From Ancylobacter novellus (GTDB lineage: Bacteria; Pseudomonadota; Alphaproteobacteria; Rhizobiales; Methylopilaceae), in assembly GCA_003241695.1 (NCBI GenBank), contig QFPN01000006.1, forward strand, positions 62,001 to 126,000: 64,000 bases of DNA, written 5' to 3'. Shown here in pieces: positions 6,373 to 14,859 of the stretch (position 1 is its first letter; each line of letters opens with the position of its first letter). A program made the translations under genes and the position numbers. The notes beneath the pieces were generated by a model that saw only the letters and a list, made by a program, of their open reading frames with translations, was not told the DNA's origin and ran no database searches.

Positions 6373-7712
6373 CAGCCGCGGGGAGTTTACCGTGCGACCA
6401 GGTAAGCGAGGAGTGGGACGCACAGTTTGTTGCGAGTGTCTCGCAGGAAGGGGATTTGTGGCTAGACCCCTGGCTTACCGTCGACCACCCAGCGGCCGAT
6501 GCGATCGTCGCGAGGATCATGGCCCACTACGCGGTCGACCTCGCGCCGACCCGAAGACGCCGCCTGACGTCAGCCCAGACCCAGGACATTGAGACCGCCG
6601 CGAGGATCATCGTCGCGAACTTGGCACTTGTCGGGATGAAGGGCTCGAAGCGGTCGGCCGTAGTCGTCAGCAGACAGGCGAACCACTCCAAGCGCACGCG
6701 CTACGACAGCCCCCGAGTAGCGACCTTGCACGGGGTCCTAGAACAGTTGGCCGCGACCTTTGAGAGCGGTGGGGCGATCTCTCTTACGGTGTCGCGTGAG
6801 CGGGGCCGGGCAAGCACCATGAGCGCCGGCCGTGGCGTTCGCTCGGAGTTAGCTGCGGTGGATGAGGGGGCGTTCTTTCGGCTTCCTGGCCGCGAGGTCG
6901 TTCTCCTCCGCCACAGAGCTGCAAGCACACGCGGAAGGACCACTGCTGCCGAGCCCGTCGACTACCCCGAGACGAACCACACGCGGACGCTGAGGACCGA
7001 CGTAGTGCGCGTGAACGAGATGATCCGGGGCGCAACGATCTCCCTCCTAGGCGACCCTGAGGGCCGTCCCGCTGGCCCCGCGCCGCAGCTCTACCGAAGC
7101 TTCGTGTGCCCCTCTGCGGCCGACGTCCGCTTCGATCTTGGAGGACGACTCTTTGGCGGCTGGTGGCAATCCCTCCCACGAGCCCGGCGCAATGACATCC
7201 GGCTTGATGGGGAGCCAATTGCAGATCTCGATTTCTCCAGCATGTTCCTGCGTCTTGCGTACCTTGAGGCTGGTGTGGAGCCACCGGCCGGCGACCTCTA
7301 TGCTGACGTCCGTGGCCTCGAAGACCCAAAATGGCGGGAGGGCGTAAAGCAGGTCGCGTCGGCGCTGCTCTTCAGGACCACGCCTATGATCCGCCTGCCG
7401 AAGGACATGGGAGAAAAGGTCCCGCCGGGCATGACAGGCGGCGATGTCCGCAAGCGCTTGCTAGAGCGACACCCAAAGCTCGCCACAGTGTTCGAGACGG
7501 GCTGCGGGTTGCGCTTGATGTGGCGCGAGAGCGAAGTGCTTATGGCGGCACTTCTCGCCCTGGCTGATGCGGGGGTCTCTGTGCTTCCCATGCACGACGG
7601 GCTCATGGTGGCGGCTTCAAAAGCGAACGAAGCGACAAACGCCATGGAAGCTGCAAGCTTCTCTGTCCTAGGGTTTAGATTGCCTATCGCATTGAAGACG
7701 CTGGGAGATTAA
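6369..7712 (+). CDS. Compact family-A-DNA-polymerase-like palm protein
   Basis: A 447-residue protein with three landmarks of family A polymerases in the right order and spacing. A motif-A-like DFSSMFLRL (288-296) has the Asp and Arg of DYSQIELR. A motif-B-like helix R323-x3-K327-x7-F335 corresponds to the O helix. A motif-C-like PMHDGLMV has H409-D410, as in VHDE. The conserved GGRLFGGWWQ (258-267) precedes motif A. There is no 3'-5' exonuclease or 5' nuclease domain, so it would be a minimal polymerase or a specialised primer or terminal transferase. Starts at GTG in a four-base overlap with the preceding gene. The following noncoding region has iteron-like repeats, supporting a replication role for the element. 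The resemblance is by motif; activity is untested. Confidence 0.6.
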   Translation: MTAAGSLPCDQVSEEWDAQFVASVSQEGDLWLDPWLTVDHPAADAIVARIMAHYAVDLAPTRRRRLTSAQTQDIETAARIIVANLALVGMKGSKRSAVVVSRQANHSKRTRYDSPRVATLHGVLEQLAATFESGGAISLTVSRERGRASTMSAGRGVRSELAAVDEGAFFRLPGREVVLLRHRAASTRGRTTAAEPVDYPETNHTRTLRTDVVRVNEMIRGATISLLGDPEGRPAGPAPQLYRSFVCPSAADVRFDLGGRLFGGWWQSLPRARRNDIRLDGEPIADLDFSSMFLRLAYLEAGVEPPAGDLYADVRGLEDPKWREGVKQVASALLFRTTPMIRLPKDMGEKVPPGMTGGDVRKRLLERHPKLATVFETGCGLRLMWRESEVLMAALLALADAGVSVLPMHDGLMVAASKANEATNAMEAASFSVLGFRLPIALKTLGD

Positions 7713-8313
7713 CGTCCCACCCTATACCTCTCCGGGTAGCCCCTTTGAGAGTTTCTCGGAGGAAGCTTGCGAGGCAGGCTTAGAGCCGCTGCTTCGAGCT
7801 GTAGACCCCCAAGCTCTCTCCTATCCTCATCGGCCGGACACCCCAAGCCGACACCCAAGCCCGGCACAACGCAGGCCGCGCCATGCTCACCTCAAGGGTG
7901 GGGAGGACTTGTAGTCGAACCTATCGAGTAGGGACCTAGAGGAGACCCGAGGGCTGGGGACAATGCATCGAGCGCTCCATCACTCCAAGCACGACACCCC
8001 GAGTCGACACCTCAAGCCCTACGCCGTGCCCGACATCATGCGGACAACAGGGACCCCGCAGGCAATCGTGCGCAGTGGGAAAGGACATGGGGTGGGCATG
8101 CTCTTATCCACGGTGTCACCGAATTGGACAGCATGGGGTAGGGCTTCGGGCAGCGCCATGAGGTAGGGGTGAGATGAGGTGGTGAAGGACACCCCACACC
8201 TGAGGCATGCACAAGGCCATGCACCGCGAGACCACCTTACGCCGGTCATTAGGCTCGGCTTAGGGACTGCATCACGTTGGGGCATGATGTGGACGCGAGG
8301 GCAGCGGCAGGGG
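7713..8313. other. Noncoding region with iteron-like repeats, candidate element origin
   Basis: No credible gene is present in about 600 bp. GACACC occurs at 7837, 7850, 7993, 8006 and 8188, with the inverse GGTGTC at 8112-8117 inside the palindrome CGGTGTCACCG (8111-8121). The first four form two pairs with identical 13-bp spacing, in two near-identical 26-27-bp direct repeats (7837-7862 and 7993-8019; two substitutions and one indel). TTATCCACG (8104-8112), one base off the DnaA-box consensus, abuts the palindrome. This combination resembles a plasmid or integrative-element replication origin or a repressor-binding region. Confidence 0.5.
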
Positions 8314-10224
8314 TCACACGGTTGAGGAGGGAGTACCTTTCGTAGGCGCATCCACGAGGTTTCCCCCATGGCCCGGCTTGGGGTCCCACCTCAGGCCAGA
8401 CACCGCGGCGGGCGCTTCAATCCTGCGCACCTCCCGAGCCAACGCCTTCGACCCAAAGCCCCGGCCGTAGACGCGCCCTACACCGCCGCCGCCAGCATGG
8501 CCCGTCACAGCGTCGTGCATCTCTTCTGTCAGGCCAGCGTCGCGGCCTAAGCGCTTGAAGGTGTGCCGGAACGAGTGAAAGACCTTCGTTCTTTCGGAAA
8601 TGCCAACGGGGCCGTGTAGCCACCGGCTAAACCACTTGGACCAAGCGGCTGAGCGCTTGCCTTTCACGTCAGACTTCAGGTCCGGCCATAGAGGTGCCTC
8701 TGAGCCCGACTTGGCGCGACATGCGCGGTAGCGAATTAGGCCGATGCGCTCTAACTGCGGGTGGACGGGAACGAGCCGCCGAGAGTTGGCCGTCTTGATG
8801 CTTCGCCCCCCTGACGTCCTGATGTCCAGGAACCAAGAGCCCGCGGCATCGTCACGCTTTAGGTCGCATACTCGAAGTTGCGCGAGTTCTTCGAGGCGTG
8901 CGCCAGAGAGCAGAGATACGAGGGGCAGCCAGTAGGCCGCCGCGCCACCGCCACCCTTGGGAGGTGTGCCCCCGCTGTAGATGGAGGTCCCGAAGATCTT
9001 TCCAAGGTCGCTTTCGTCAAACGCTTGACGTTCGCCGTCCTGACGGGGGTCTACGTGAGACTTGATGCCCTTGAACGGGGTCGCGAACCCTTGGACCCCA
9101 TCTAGTAATCCCTCCGCCTCCGCCTCGGCCACTATCCCCGCGAGGATCGCCAGCGTCTTGTTGACAGTATTGCCGTGGACTGCGGGGAGGCCCGAAAGGT
9201 CGGTTTGGAGGAGCGCCCTGAGTGGCATGCTTCGTTGTTTGGCGCTGAGGCCTGTCGGCTTGCGCTGAAGGGCGTTGCGGAAATCTCGCACCTCTTGCTT
9301 GGTAATCGAGCCTACGGGTTTATCGCCGACCCATTCGACGAAGTACCGGACAGCCGTCTCGGCCTCCCGCAACGTGTTCGCCGCCCGTTGCCGGCCACCC
9401 TTTACGGAGCTGCCCGTCTTCCACGATAGGTAGGCCTCTGAGAACTTCGGGCCCTTTGCCGCCGGGAGCGCGGCCTCTGGAGTGGGAACGTCGTTGCCCT
9501 GGCTACGGGCGAGCCTTGCCGCGGTTGCCCTCGATGCACCTTTCAAAATGGCCAGCGCCGCTTCGTAGTGCTCCGGGTCCTGATCGTCGTACCGCAAGCC
9601 TTTCCGCTTGAAGTAGACCTTTATGTCCCCCTCCAATATCGAAGGGTCTCTACCTGCGAACGCCTCGCGTAAAGCATCGGCCTCCTCTTCCAGAAAACTG
9701 TCGTAAGCGGCGCGATGGGTCGCGTTCATCCCGAAGGCCGGCCCTAGGTCTTCCAATCGGGGGGCGTCGGGTCGCAATCCCGGGAACCGCTCCTGAGCTG
9801 ACTGGAAGATTTTCTCGCGGTGGTCAGCCGTTAGAAGTCCGCGCTTACCGTCGCCAGCCTTCCGCATCGTCTCGTCGAAAGCGAGTAAGTCGCGGTAGTG
9901 CTCGTCTTCAATCTCCTTCAGCGTTGGCAACTCCGCAGGGCGAGCGGCCTGTGGCCCGGCCTTAAGGAGCCGGGCGGCCTCCTCCAACGCCTCAAGCGTC
10001 TCGTTGCCCCGCTGCATGTTGAGCCGTTTGGCAACCGTAGGGTCCCGCGTCTTCAGAGAAGCCTTTATCTCGCGCTTGAAGTTGCCAGTAGCCGGGTTGA
10101 CGAGCTGCGGAAAAGCGCTGCGGACGTGCGTCGGGGCCGGCTGCCCAGCGAGCCCGCGAGGCAGCGGTTTGCGAAACCAATAGGTGCCGTCTTTTTGACG
10201 CCGCATATAGCTCAAAGCCGTCAT
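8314..10224 (-). CDS. int: Tyrosine-type site-specific integrase of the element
   Basis: A 636-residue phage-type integrase catalysing recombination between the element and the tRNA-Glu attachment site. It begins with the YMRRQKDGTYWFRKPLP stretch typical of the DUF6538 N-terminal arm, has a core-binding domain (about 260-360) and a C-terminal catalytic domain. The latter shows LLSGARLEELAQL (first Arg), HSFRHTF (His-x-x-Arg), TGHAGG and RVYGRGF with the Tyr nucleophile. The family averages 400-450 residues; the excess is in a long N-terminal helical region. ATG at 10224 has AGGG seven bases upstream; an in-frame GTG at 10248 is an alternative. Its start lies about 100 bp from the attachment core, as expected for such integrases. 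Confidence 0.93.
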   Translation of the reverse strand: MTALSYMRRQKDGTYWFRKPLPRGLAGQPAPTHVRSAFPQLVNPATGNFKREIKASLKTRDPTVAKRLNMQRGNETLEALEEAARLLKAGPQAARPAELPTLKEIEDEHYRDLLAFDETMRKAGDGKRGLLTADHREKIFQSAQERFPGLRPDAPRLEDLGPAFGMNATHRAAYDSFLEEEADALREAFAGRDPSILEGDIKVYFKRKGLRYDDQDPEHYEAALAILKGASRATAARLARSQGNDVPTPEAALPAAKGPKFSEAYLSWKTGSSVKGGRQRAANTLREAETAVRYFVEWVGDKPVGSITKQEVRDFRNALQRKPTGLSAKQRSMPLRALLQTDLSGLPAVHGNTVNKTLAILAGIVAEAEAEGLLDGVQGFATPFKGIKSHVDPRQDGERQAFDESDLGKIFGTSIYSGGTPPKGGGGAAAYWLPLVSLLSGARLEELAQLRVCDLKRDDAAGSWFLDIRTSGGRSIKTANSRRLVPVHPQLERIGLIRYRACRAKSGSEAPLWPDLKSDVKGKRSAAWSKWFSRWLHGPVGISERTKVFHSFRHTFKRLGRDAGLTEEMHDAVTGHAGGGGVGRVYGRGFGSKALAREVRRIEAPAAVSGLRWDPKPGHGGNLVDAPTKGTPSSTV

Positions 10225-10321
10225 CGCAGTCGCCCTAGATTGTACCACGGGTTTGTACCGGGCGGCGACCTAACCCCTTCGAGAGGTTAGTAAATCAGCG
10301 ATGTCAGAGACTTAGAGCATT

Positions 10322-10338
10322 TGGCGCTCCCAAGGGGA
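10322..10338 (+). repeat. Proximal attachment-site copy inside tRNA-Glu 3' end
   Basis: TGGCGCTCCCAAGGGGA, identical to 1664-1680. It covers the encoded CCA, discriminator base, acceptor 3' strand and the start of the T arm, so integration regenerates a complete tRNA. Confidence 0.85.
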
Positions 10339-10397
10339 CTCGAACCCCTGTTTTCGCCGTGAGAGGGCGACGTCCTAGACCGCTAGACGATGGGAGC
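10322..10397 (-). tRNA. tRNA-Glu (anticodon CTC)
   Basis: 76 bases with encoded CCA. The acceptor stem GCTCCCA/TGGGAGC pairs fully and the discriminator is G. The anticodon stem TCGCC/GGCGA encloses the loop CTCTCAC, giving anticodon CTC (codon GAG). The T arm is AGGGG-TTCGAGT-CCCCT. The gene is intact although it is the integration site of the adjacent element. Confidence 0.96.
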
Positions 10398-10559
10398 CGC
10401 TCGCGGGAAGGCCGCTCTATAGACGGACCGCCGCGGCGCATCAAGCGGGTTCGGGCGAAAATCCTCGCCCGCGGGAGACGCCAGCCGCACGATCCTACGT
10501 TCAGGCGCTTCGCGGACGGCCGTCTCCGCTCTATCTTGCAGGACGGGAGGACCATCGGC

Positions 10560-10937
10560 ATGACACGCAACGTTCCGCTCCGCGTCGAGGCCACGGAGAA
10601 GGCGCTCGACCTCATAGGCGCGCTTCGACGCGAGCACGGCGAGATCCTGTTCCACCAGTCCGGCGGCTGCTGCGACGGCTCCTCGCCGATGTGCTACGCG
10701 GTCGGCGAGTACATGATCTCCGACGCCGACGTGAAGCTCGGAGAGGTCGGCGGCGCCGGCTTCTACATGAGCCCGTCGCAGTTCGAATACTGGAAGCACA
10801 CCCATCTCACGCTCGACGTGGTGCCGGGGCGCGGCGGAATGTTCAGCCTCGAGAACGGCCGCGAGGTGCGCTTCCACATCCGCTCCCGCATCTTCACCGA
10901 CCACGAGGTGCGCGCGCTCGAGGACGCCGCGGCCTAA
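10560..10937 (+). CDS. DUF779 family protein
   Basis: A 125-residue cytosolic protein of the DUF779 family, recognised by LFHQSGGCCDGSSPMC (Cys-rich core), the acidic strand before GEVGGAGFYMSP, and the GRGGMFSLE segment. Family members often neighbour aldehyde dehydrogenase genes and their function is unknown; here no aldehyde dehydrogenase is adjacent, and the next gene is a short-chain dehydrogenase. The ATG at 10560 has GGGAGG about nine bases upstream; the frame is open further upstream into the tRNA but without a plausible start. The conserved Cys residues suggest metal or redox chemistry. Confidence 0.85.
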   Translation: MTRNVPLRVEATEKALDLIGALRREHGEILFHQSGGCCDGSSPMCYAVGEYMISDADVKLGEVGGAGFYMSPSQFEYWKHTHLTLDVVPGRGGMFSLENGREVRFHIRSRIFTDHEVRALEDAAA

Positions 10938-11063
10938 ATCCCGCACGGGCGCAAGGCGAAGCGGGCGCGGCCGCCGCTTCACATCCGCGCCGCGACGCCG
11001 ATCTGAGGGCGCGACGGCGCGCGCCTTCGCGCGCCTATGTCCGGATCTCGGAGACCCCGCATC

Positions 11064-11855
11064 ATGAACATCGATCTTACGGGCAAGACCGCGCTCGTCA
11101 CCGGCTCCACCATGGGCATCGGCCTCGCGATCGCGACCGGACTTGCGCGGACGGGCGCGACCGTCGTGGTCAACGGGCGCAAACAGGAGGCCGTCGACAG
11201 GGGCCTGGCCGCGATCCGCGAGGCGGTTCCGGGCGCGAACGTCGAGGGCGTCGCCGCCGACCTCGGGACCGCGGAGGGCGCGACCGCGATGGTCGCGGCG
11301 CTGCCGTCGGTCGACGTGCTCGTCAACAATGTCGGGATCTTCAAACCGCAGGACTTCTTCGAGGTTCCGGACGAGGAGTGGACCCGCTTCTTCGAGGTCA
11401 ACGTGATGTCGGGCGTGCGCCTGTCGCGCGCCTACGCGCCGGCCATGAAGGAGCGCGGCTGGGGACGGATCGTGTTCATCTCGTCGGAGAGCGCGATCAA
11501 CATTCCGGTCGAGATGGTGCATTACGGCTTCACCAAGACCGCCCAGCTCGCGGTCGCCCGCGGCCTCGCCAAGACGTTGAAGGGCACGGGCGTCACCGTG
11601 AACTCCGTGCTGCCGGGACCGACGCTCTCCGAAGGCGTCGCCGAGATGCTGAGGGAGGAGACCGCGAAGACCGGCAAGAGCCTCGAGGAGGCGGGCGCGG
11701 ACTTCGTGAAGGCCCACCGGCCGTCTTCCATCATCCAGCGCGCCGCGACGGTGGAGGAGGTGGCCAACATGGTGATCTACGTCTGCTCGAAGGAGGCGTC
11801 CGCGACCACCGGCGCGGCGCTCCGCGTCGACGGCGGCACCGTCGACACGATCTGA
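11064..11855 (+). CDS. Short-chain dehydrogenase/reductase (SDR)
   Basis: A 263-residue classical SDR with the NAD(P) motif TGSTMGIG (13-20), NNVG (88-91) and the catalytic set S141, Y154 and K158 (SSES...YGFTK). The length is typical of single-domain SDR oxidoreductases acting on alcohol/ketone or acyl substrates. The C terminus (GAALRVDGG) is the usual SDR ending. A nitroreductase-type gene follows 33 bp downstream on the same strand, so both may form a small redox operon. The substrate cannot be read from the sequence. Confidence 0.9.
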   Translation: MNIDLTGKTALVTGSTMGIGLAIATGLARTGATVVVNGRKQEAVDRGLAAIREAVPGANVEGVAADLGTAEGATAMVAALPSVDVLVNNVGIFKPQDFFEVPDEEWTRFFEVNVMSGVRLSRAYAPAMKERGWGRIVFISSESAINIPVEMVHYGFTKTAQLAVARGLAKTLKGTGVTVNSVLPGPTLSEGVAEMLREETAKTGKSLEEAGADFVKAHRPSSIIQRAATVEEVANMVIYVCSKEASATTGAALRVDGGTVDTI

Positions 11856-11888
11856 CGTCTCCGCGCATCCCTTCAATCAGGACATCCC

Positions 11889-12491
11889 ATGTCGCTTCAG
11901 AACCATCCCCCGCTCGACGACGCCGCGCTCGACGCGCTGTTCCGCGCCGCGCGCACGCACAACTCGTTCAAGCCCGAGCCGGTGTCCGAGGTGACGCTGA
12001 GGGCGCTGTTCGAGCTCGTGAAGATGGGACCGACGAGCGCCAACGGCCTGCCGGGCCGCTTCGTGTTCGTGACCTCGGAGGAGGGCAAGGCGAAGCTGGC
12101 GCCGGCGCTCTCCGCCAACAACCGCGAGAAGACCATGAAGGCGCCGGTCACCGTGATCGTGGCGCACGACACCGAGTGGCACGAAAACCTGCCGCGCTTC
12201 TTCCCGCACGCGGACGCGAAAAGCTGGTTCGCGGGAAACGAGGCGGCGATCGCCGAGACCGCCTTCCGCAACGGCACGCTGATGGGCGGCTACCTCATCA
12301 TGGCGGCGCGCGCGCTCGGGCTCGACACCGGCGCGATGTCGGGCTTCGACAAGGCCGAGGTCGACGCGGCCTTCTTCCCGGACGGCAGGTGGAAGTCCAA
12401 CTTCCTCGTCAATCTCGGCTATGGCGACGGCGACAAGATGTTCGACCGCCTGCCAAGACCGGACTTCGACGAGTTCTGCCGGATCGTATGA
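11889..12491 (+). CDS. rutE: RutE-like nitroreductase (malonic semialdehyde reductase family)
   Basis: A 200-residue FMN-dependent nitroreductase-fold protein. The start (LFRAARTHNSF), the KMGPTSANGLPGRFVFV block and the WFAGNEAAIAETAFRNGTLMGGYLIMAARALGLD region are characteristic of the RutE/malonic semialdehyde reductase subfamily, which reduces malonic semialdehyde to 3-hydroxypropionate in pyrimidine degradation. No other rut gene is nearby, so the physiological substrate may differ. It follows an SDR gene in probable operon. Confidence 0.82.
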   Translation: MSLQNHPPLDDAALDALFRAARTHNSFKPEPVSEVTLRALFELVKMGPTSANGLPGRFVFVTSEEGKAKLAPALSANNREKTMKAPVTVIVAHDTEWHENLPRFFPHADAKSWFAGNEAAIAETAFRNGTLMGGYLIMAARALGLDTGAMSGFDKAEVDAAFFPDGRWKSNFLVNLGYGDGDKMFDRLPRPDFDEFCRIV

Positions 12492-12498
12492 GATCCGC

Positions 12499-12591
12499 GT
12501 CCCGGGCTTGACCCGGGACCCATGAACGCGACGGCCGCGAGGACGAATAGTCCGGGATCGCGTCCATGGATCCCGGCTCTTCGGCCGGGAC
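12499..12591. repeat. Paired palindromic intergenic repeat (GTCCCGG family)
   Basis: Two hairpins about 50 bp apart: 12499-12519 with 8-bp arms GTCCCGGG/CCCGGGAC, and 12572-12591 with arms TCCCGGC/GCCGGGA. The same paired layout recurs at 62327-62433 and 63303-63414. It lies between convergent genes and may also act in transcription termination, but lacks T runs. Confidence 0.75.
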
Positions 12592-12605
12592 GCGGACCCG
12601 AAGCC

Positions 12606-13250
12606 CTATTTGCCCAGCGCGGCCTTGATCAGCGCCTTCGCGTCCTCGCTCGCCCATTCGGCGGGGCCGGGCAGGTAGCCGATCTCGCAGCCGGCGCGAT
12701 CGAGGATCAGCGTGGTCGGAAGACCGGTCCCGCGGCCGACGCTCTTCAGCGCCGGCAGCACCTTGCCGGCGGCGTCGTGGAACAACGGCAGCTTCTTCGC
12801 GCCGATCTCGTCCAAGAACTTCTTCGGCTTCTCGTCGGTCCCGAAATCGAGCGAGACCGGCACGACCGCGAAGGACGCGCCGCCTTCCTCCGCTTCGAGC
12901 CGGTCGAGCGCCGGCATTTCCTTGCGGCAGGGCGCGCACCAGGTGGCCCAGAGATTGAGCAGCACGACCTTGCCGCGGAACGTGTCGAGCCCGACGTCGG
13001 CGCCGGCCGCGTCCTTGAAGGATAGCGCGGGGAGGGGCCTCGGAGAGGCGGGCGTCGCGAGGCCCGCGACCTCGCCCTTGGCCGCGGCCTTGACGGCCGC
13101 GAGCGTTTCCGGGCTCGCCGCGCAGGCCGCCGCCTTGTCGTCGCCGCCGATCCCGTATAGGGCGAGCGCGCCGACCCCGAGAACGGCGAGCGCCGCCATC
13201 GTCAACGGCCTCGCGAAGGAGCGGGTGCGCTTCGCTGCGGGTTCCGGCAT
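12606..13250 (-). CDS. tlpA: TlpA-like thiol:disulfide interchange protein
   Basis: A 214-residue membrane-anchored periplasmic thioredoxin. An uncleaved N-terminal anchor (about 15-34) is followed by a linker with two further Cys and then a thioredoxin fold with the redox motif WCAPC (104-108) and the cis-Pro segment TGLPTTLIL. Alphaproteobacterial TlpA keeps periplasmic thiols reduced, notably for cytochrome oxidase CuA assembly. The gene is divergent from argH, 51 bp apart, an arrangement often seen in this order. GAGGTCAG precedes the ATG. Confidence 0.9.
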   Translation of the reverse strand: MPEPAAKRTRSFARPLTMAALAVLGVGALALYGIGGDDKAAACAASPETLAAVKAAAKGEVAGLATPASPRPLPALSFKDAAGADVGLDTFRGKVVLLNLWATWCAPCRKEMPALDRLEAEEGGASFAVVPVSLDFGTDEKPKKFLDEIGAKKLPLFHDAAGKVLPALKSVGRGTGLPTTLILDRAGCEIGYLPGPAEWASEDAKALIKAALGK

Positions 13251-13301
13251 GTCTGACCTCGATTGTGCCGGCGCGCGTCAGGCCGGCGAAGGACGTCCAG
13301 A

Positions 13302-14705
13302 ATGAGCAACGCGATGTGGGGCGGGCGTTTCGCCGAAGGGCCGGACGCGGTGCTGGAGGCGATCAACGCCTCGATCGATTTCGACCGCCGCTTCTACGCC
13401 CAGGACATCGCCGGCTCCAAGGCCCATGTCGGGATGCTCGCCGCGGCCGGCATCGTCTCCTGGGAAGACGCCGCCGCGATCGAGAAGGGTCTGGACGAGG
13501 TTCTGGCCGAGATCGAGGAGGGGCGCTTCACCTTCTCGCGAGCGCTCGAAGACATCCATATGAACGTCGAGAGCCGGCTGGCCGAGAAAATCGGAGCGCC
13601 CGCCGGGCGGCTCCACACCGCGCGCTCCCGCAACGACCAGGTCGCGACCGACTTCCGCCTGTTCGTGCGCGACGCGCTCGACGGGCTCGACGCGCAGCTC
13701 CGCGGCCTGCAGGAGGCGCTGGTCGAAAAGGCGCTCGCCCATGCGCACGACGTCATGCCGGGCTTCACCCATCTCCAGAGCGCGCAGCCCGTGACCTTCG
13801 GCCACCACCTGCTCGCCTATGTCGAGATGACGGCGCGCGACCGCGGCCGCGTCGCCGACGCCCGCCGGCGCATGAACGAGTGCCCGCTGGGCTCCGCCGC
13901 GCTCGCCGGCACGTCGTTTCCGATCGACCGGATGATGACCGCGCGGGCGCTCGGCTTCGACCGGCCGACCGCGAATTCGCTCGACGCGGTCTCGGACCGC
14001 GACTTCGTGCTCGAGACCCTGTCGCTCGCCGCGATCTGCGCCGGCCACCTGTCGCGCTTCGCCGAGGAACTGGTGCTGTGGTCGACGCCGCAGTTCGGCT
14101 TCGTGCGGCTCTCTGACCGCTTCTCGACCGGCTCCTCGATCATGCCGCAGAAGCGCAATCCGGACGCCGCCGAGCTGGTGCGCGGCAAGACCGGCCGCGT
14201 GGTCGGCGCGCTCGTCGGCATGCTCACCGTGATGAAGGGCCTGCCGCTCGCCTATTCGAAGGACATGCAGGAGGACAAGGAGGGCCTGTTCGACGCGCTC
14301 GACACGCTCTCGCTGTCGATCGCCGCGACCGCCGGCATGGTCGAGGACATGGAGCCGAACCTGACCGCGATGCGCCACGCCGCGGGCTCGGGCTACGCCA
14401 CCGCGACCGACCTCGCCGACTGGCTGGTCCGGGTCGTCGGGATGCCGTTCCGCGAGGCGCATCACGTCGTCGGCCGCATCGTGGCGATCGCCGCGGAGAA
14501 CGACCTTCATCTGGAGCGGCTCTCGCTCGAGGCCATGCAGGAGGTCGAGCCGCGCATCACCTCGGACGTGTTCAAGGTGCTCGGCGTCCGCAACTCCGTG
14601 CGGAGCCGCGTGAGCTACGGCGGCACCGCTCCGAAGAACGTGCGGGCGCAGGCGCTGAAATGGCGCCGGAAGCTCGCGCGCGAGACCGCGCCGCGCCGGC
14701 GATAG
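13302..14705 (+). CDS. argH: Argininosuccinate lyase
   Basis: A 467-residue cytosolic enzyme of the aspartase/fumarase superfamily that cleaves argininosuccinate to arginine and fumarate, the last step of arginine synthesis. Visible are MWGGRFAEGPD at the start, HTARSRNDQVATD, and the superfamily signature GSSIMPQKRNPD with the catalytic Ser loop. Full length for the family. ATG at 13302 has AAGGACG upstream. It is followed by the small lipoprotein gene lptM and lysA, a standard order in Hyphomicrobiales. Confidence 0.97.
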   Translation: MSNAMWGGRFAEGPDAVLEAINASIDFDRRFYAQDIAGSKAHVGMLAAAGIVSWEDAAAIEKGLDEVLAEIEEGRFTFSRALEDIHMNVESRLAEKIGAPAGRLHTARSRNDQVATDFRLFVRDALDGLDAQLRGLQEALVEKALAHAHDVMPGFTHLQSAQPVTFGHHLLAYVEMTARDRGRVADARRRMNECPLGSAALAGTSFPIDRMMTARALGFDRPTANSLDAVSDRDFVLETLSLAAICAGHLSRFAEELVLWSTPQFGFVRLSDRFSTGSSIMPQKRNPDAAELVRGKTGRVVGALVGMLTVMKGLPLAYSKDMQEDKEGLFDALDTLSLSIAATAGMVEDMEPNLTAMRHAAGSGYATATDLADWLVRVVGMPFREAHHVVGRIVAIAAENDLHLERLSLEAMQEVEPRITSDVFKVLGVRNSVRSRVSYGGTAPKNVRAQALKWRRKLARETAPRRR

Positions 14706-14747
14706 GCGGCGTTGCGGCCGTTCGAGACTTTTCCCTCGACGGTCGAC

Positions 14748-14812
14748 ATCCCCCGGTTTATCCGGGGATCCAGTCTGACGCGGCCGACGTCCGGACGGAC
14801 CGGGGGTCTTTC
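14748..14812. repeat. Palindromic intergenic repeat (CCCCCGG type)
   Basis: ATCCCCCGGTTTATCCGGGGAT forms a hairpin (CCCCGG/CCGGGG) followed within 50 bp by GGACGGACCGGGGG. It resembles the longer paired copies at 50443-50543 and 60351-60439 but is degraded. It fills most of the argH-lptM gap. Confidence 0.6.
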
Positions 14813-14859
14813 GACGGCCACGGGCTTTCCCGCGCCGCCTTCGTTCCGAGGATGCTCCC

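Larger units (their letters stand above)
1664..10338. mobile_element. tRNA-Glu-integrated genomic element carrying a DRT2-type reverse transcriptase
   Basis: The element is bounded by a 17-bp perfect direct repeat, one copy being the 3' end of the intact tRNA-Glu gene, with a tyrosine integrase gene next to that tRNA. This is the classic architecture of an integrative element using a tRNA 3' end as attB. Cargo in order: reverse transcriptase, noncoding and res-like region, serine recombinase, GIY-YIG-like protein, a small ORF with three overlapping genes ending in a polymerase-like protein, a noncoding repeat region, and the integrase. I see no conjugation genes, phage structural genes or recognisable excisionase, so it is either mobilised in trans or replicates by an unrecognised route. 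Confidence 0.85.

Noticed and set aside
7963..8166. Small plus-strand frame in the repeat-rich noncoding region
   Set aside because: It is made of the GACACC repeats and flanking sequence, with no ribosome site and no protein-like composition.
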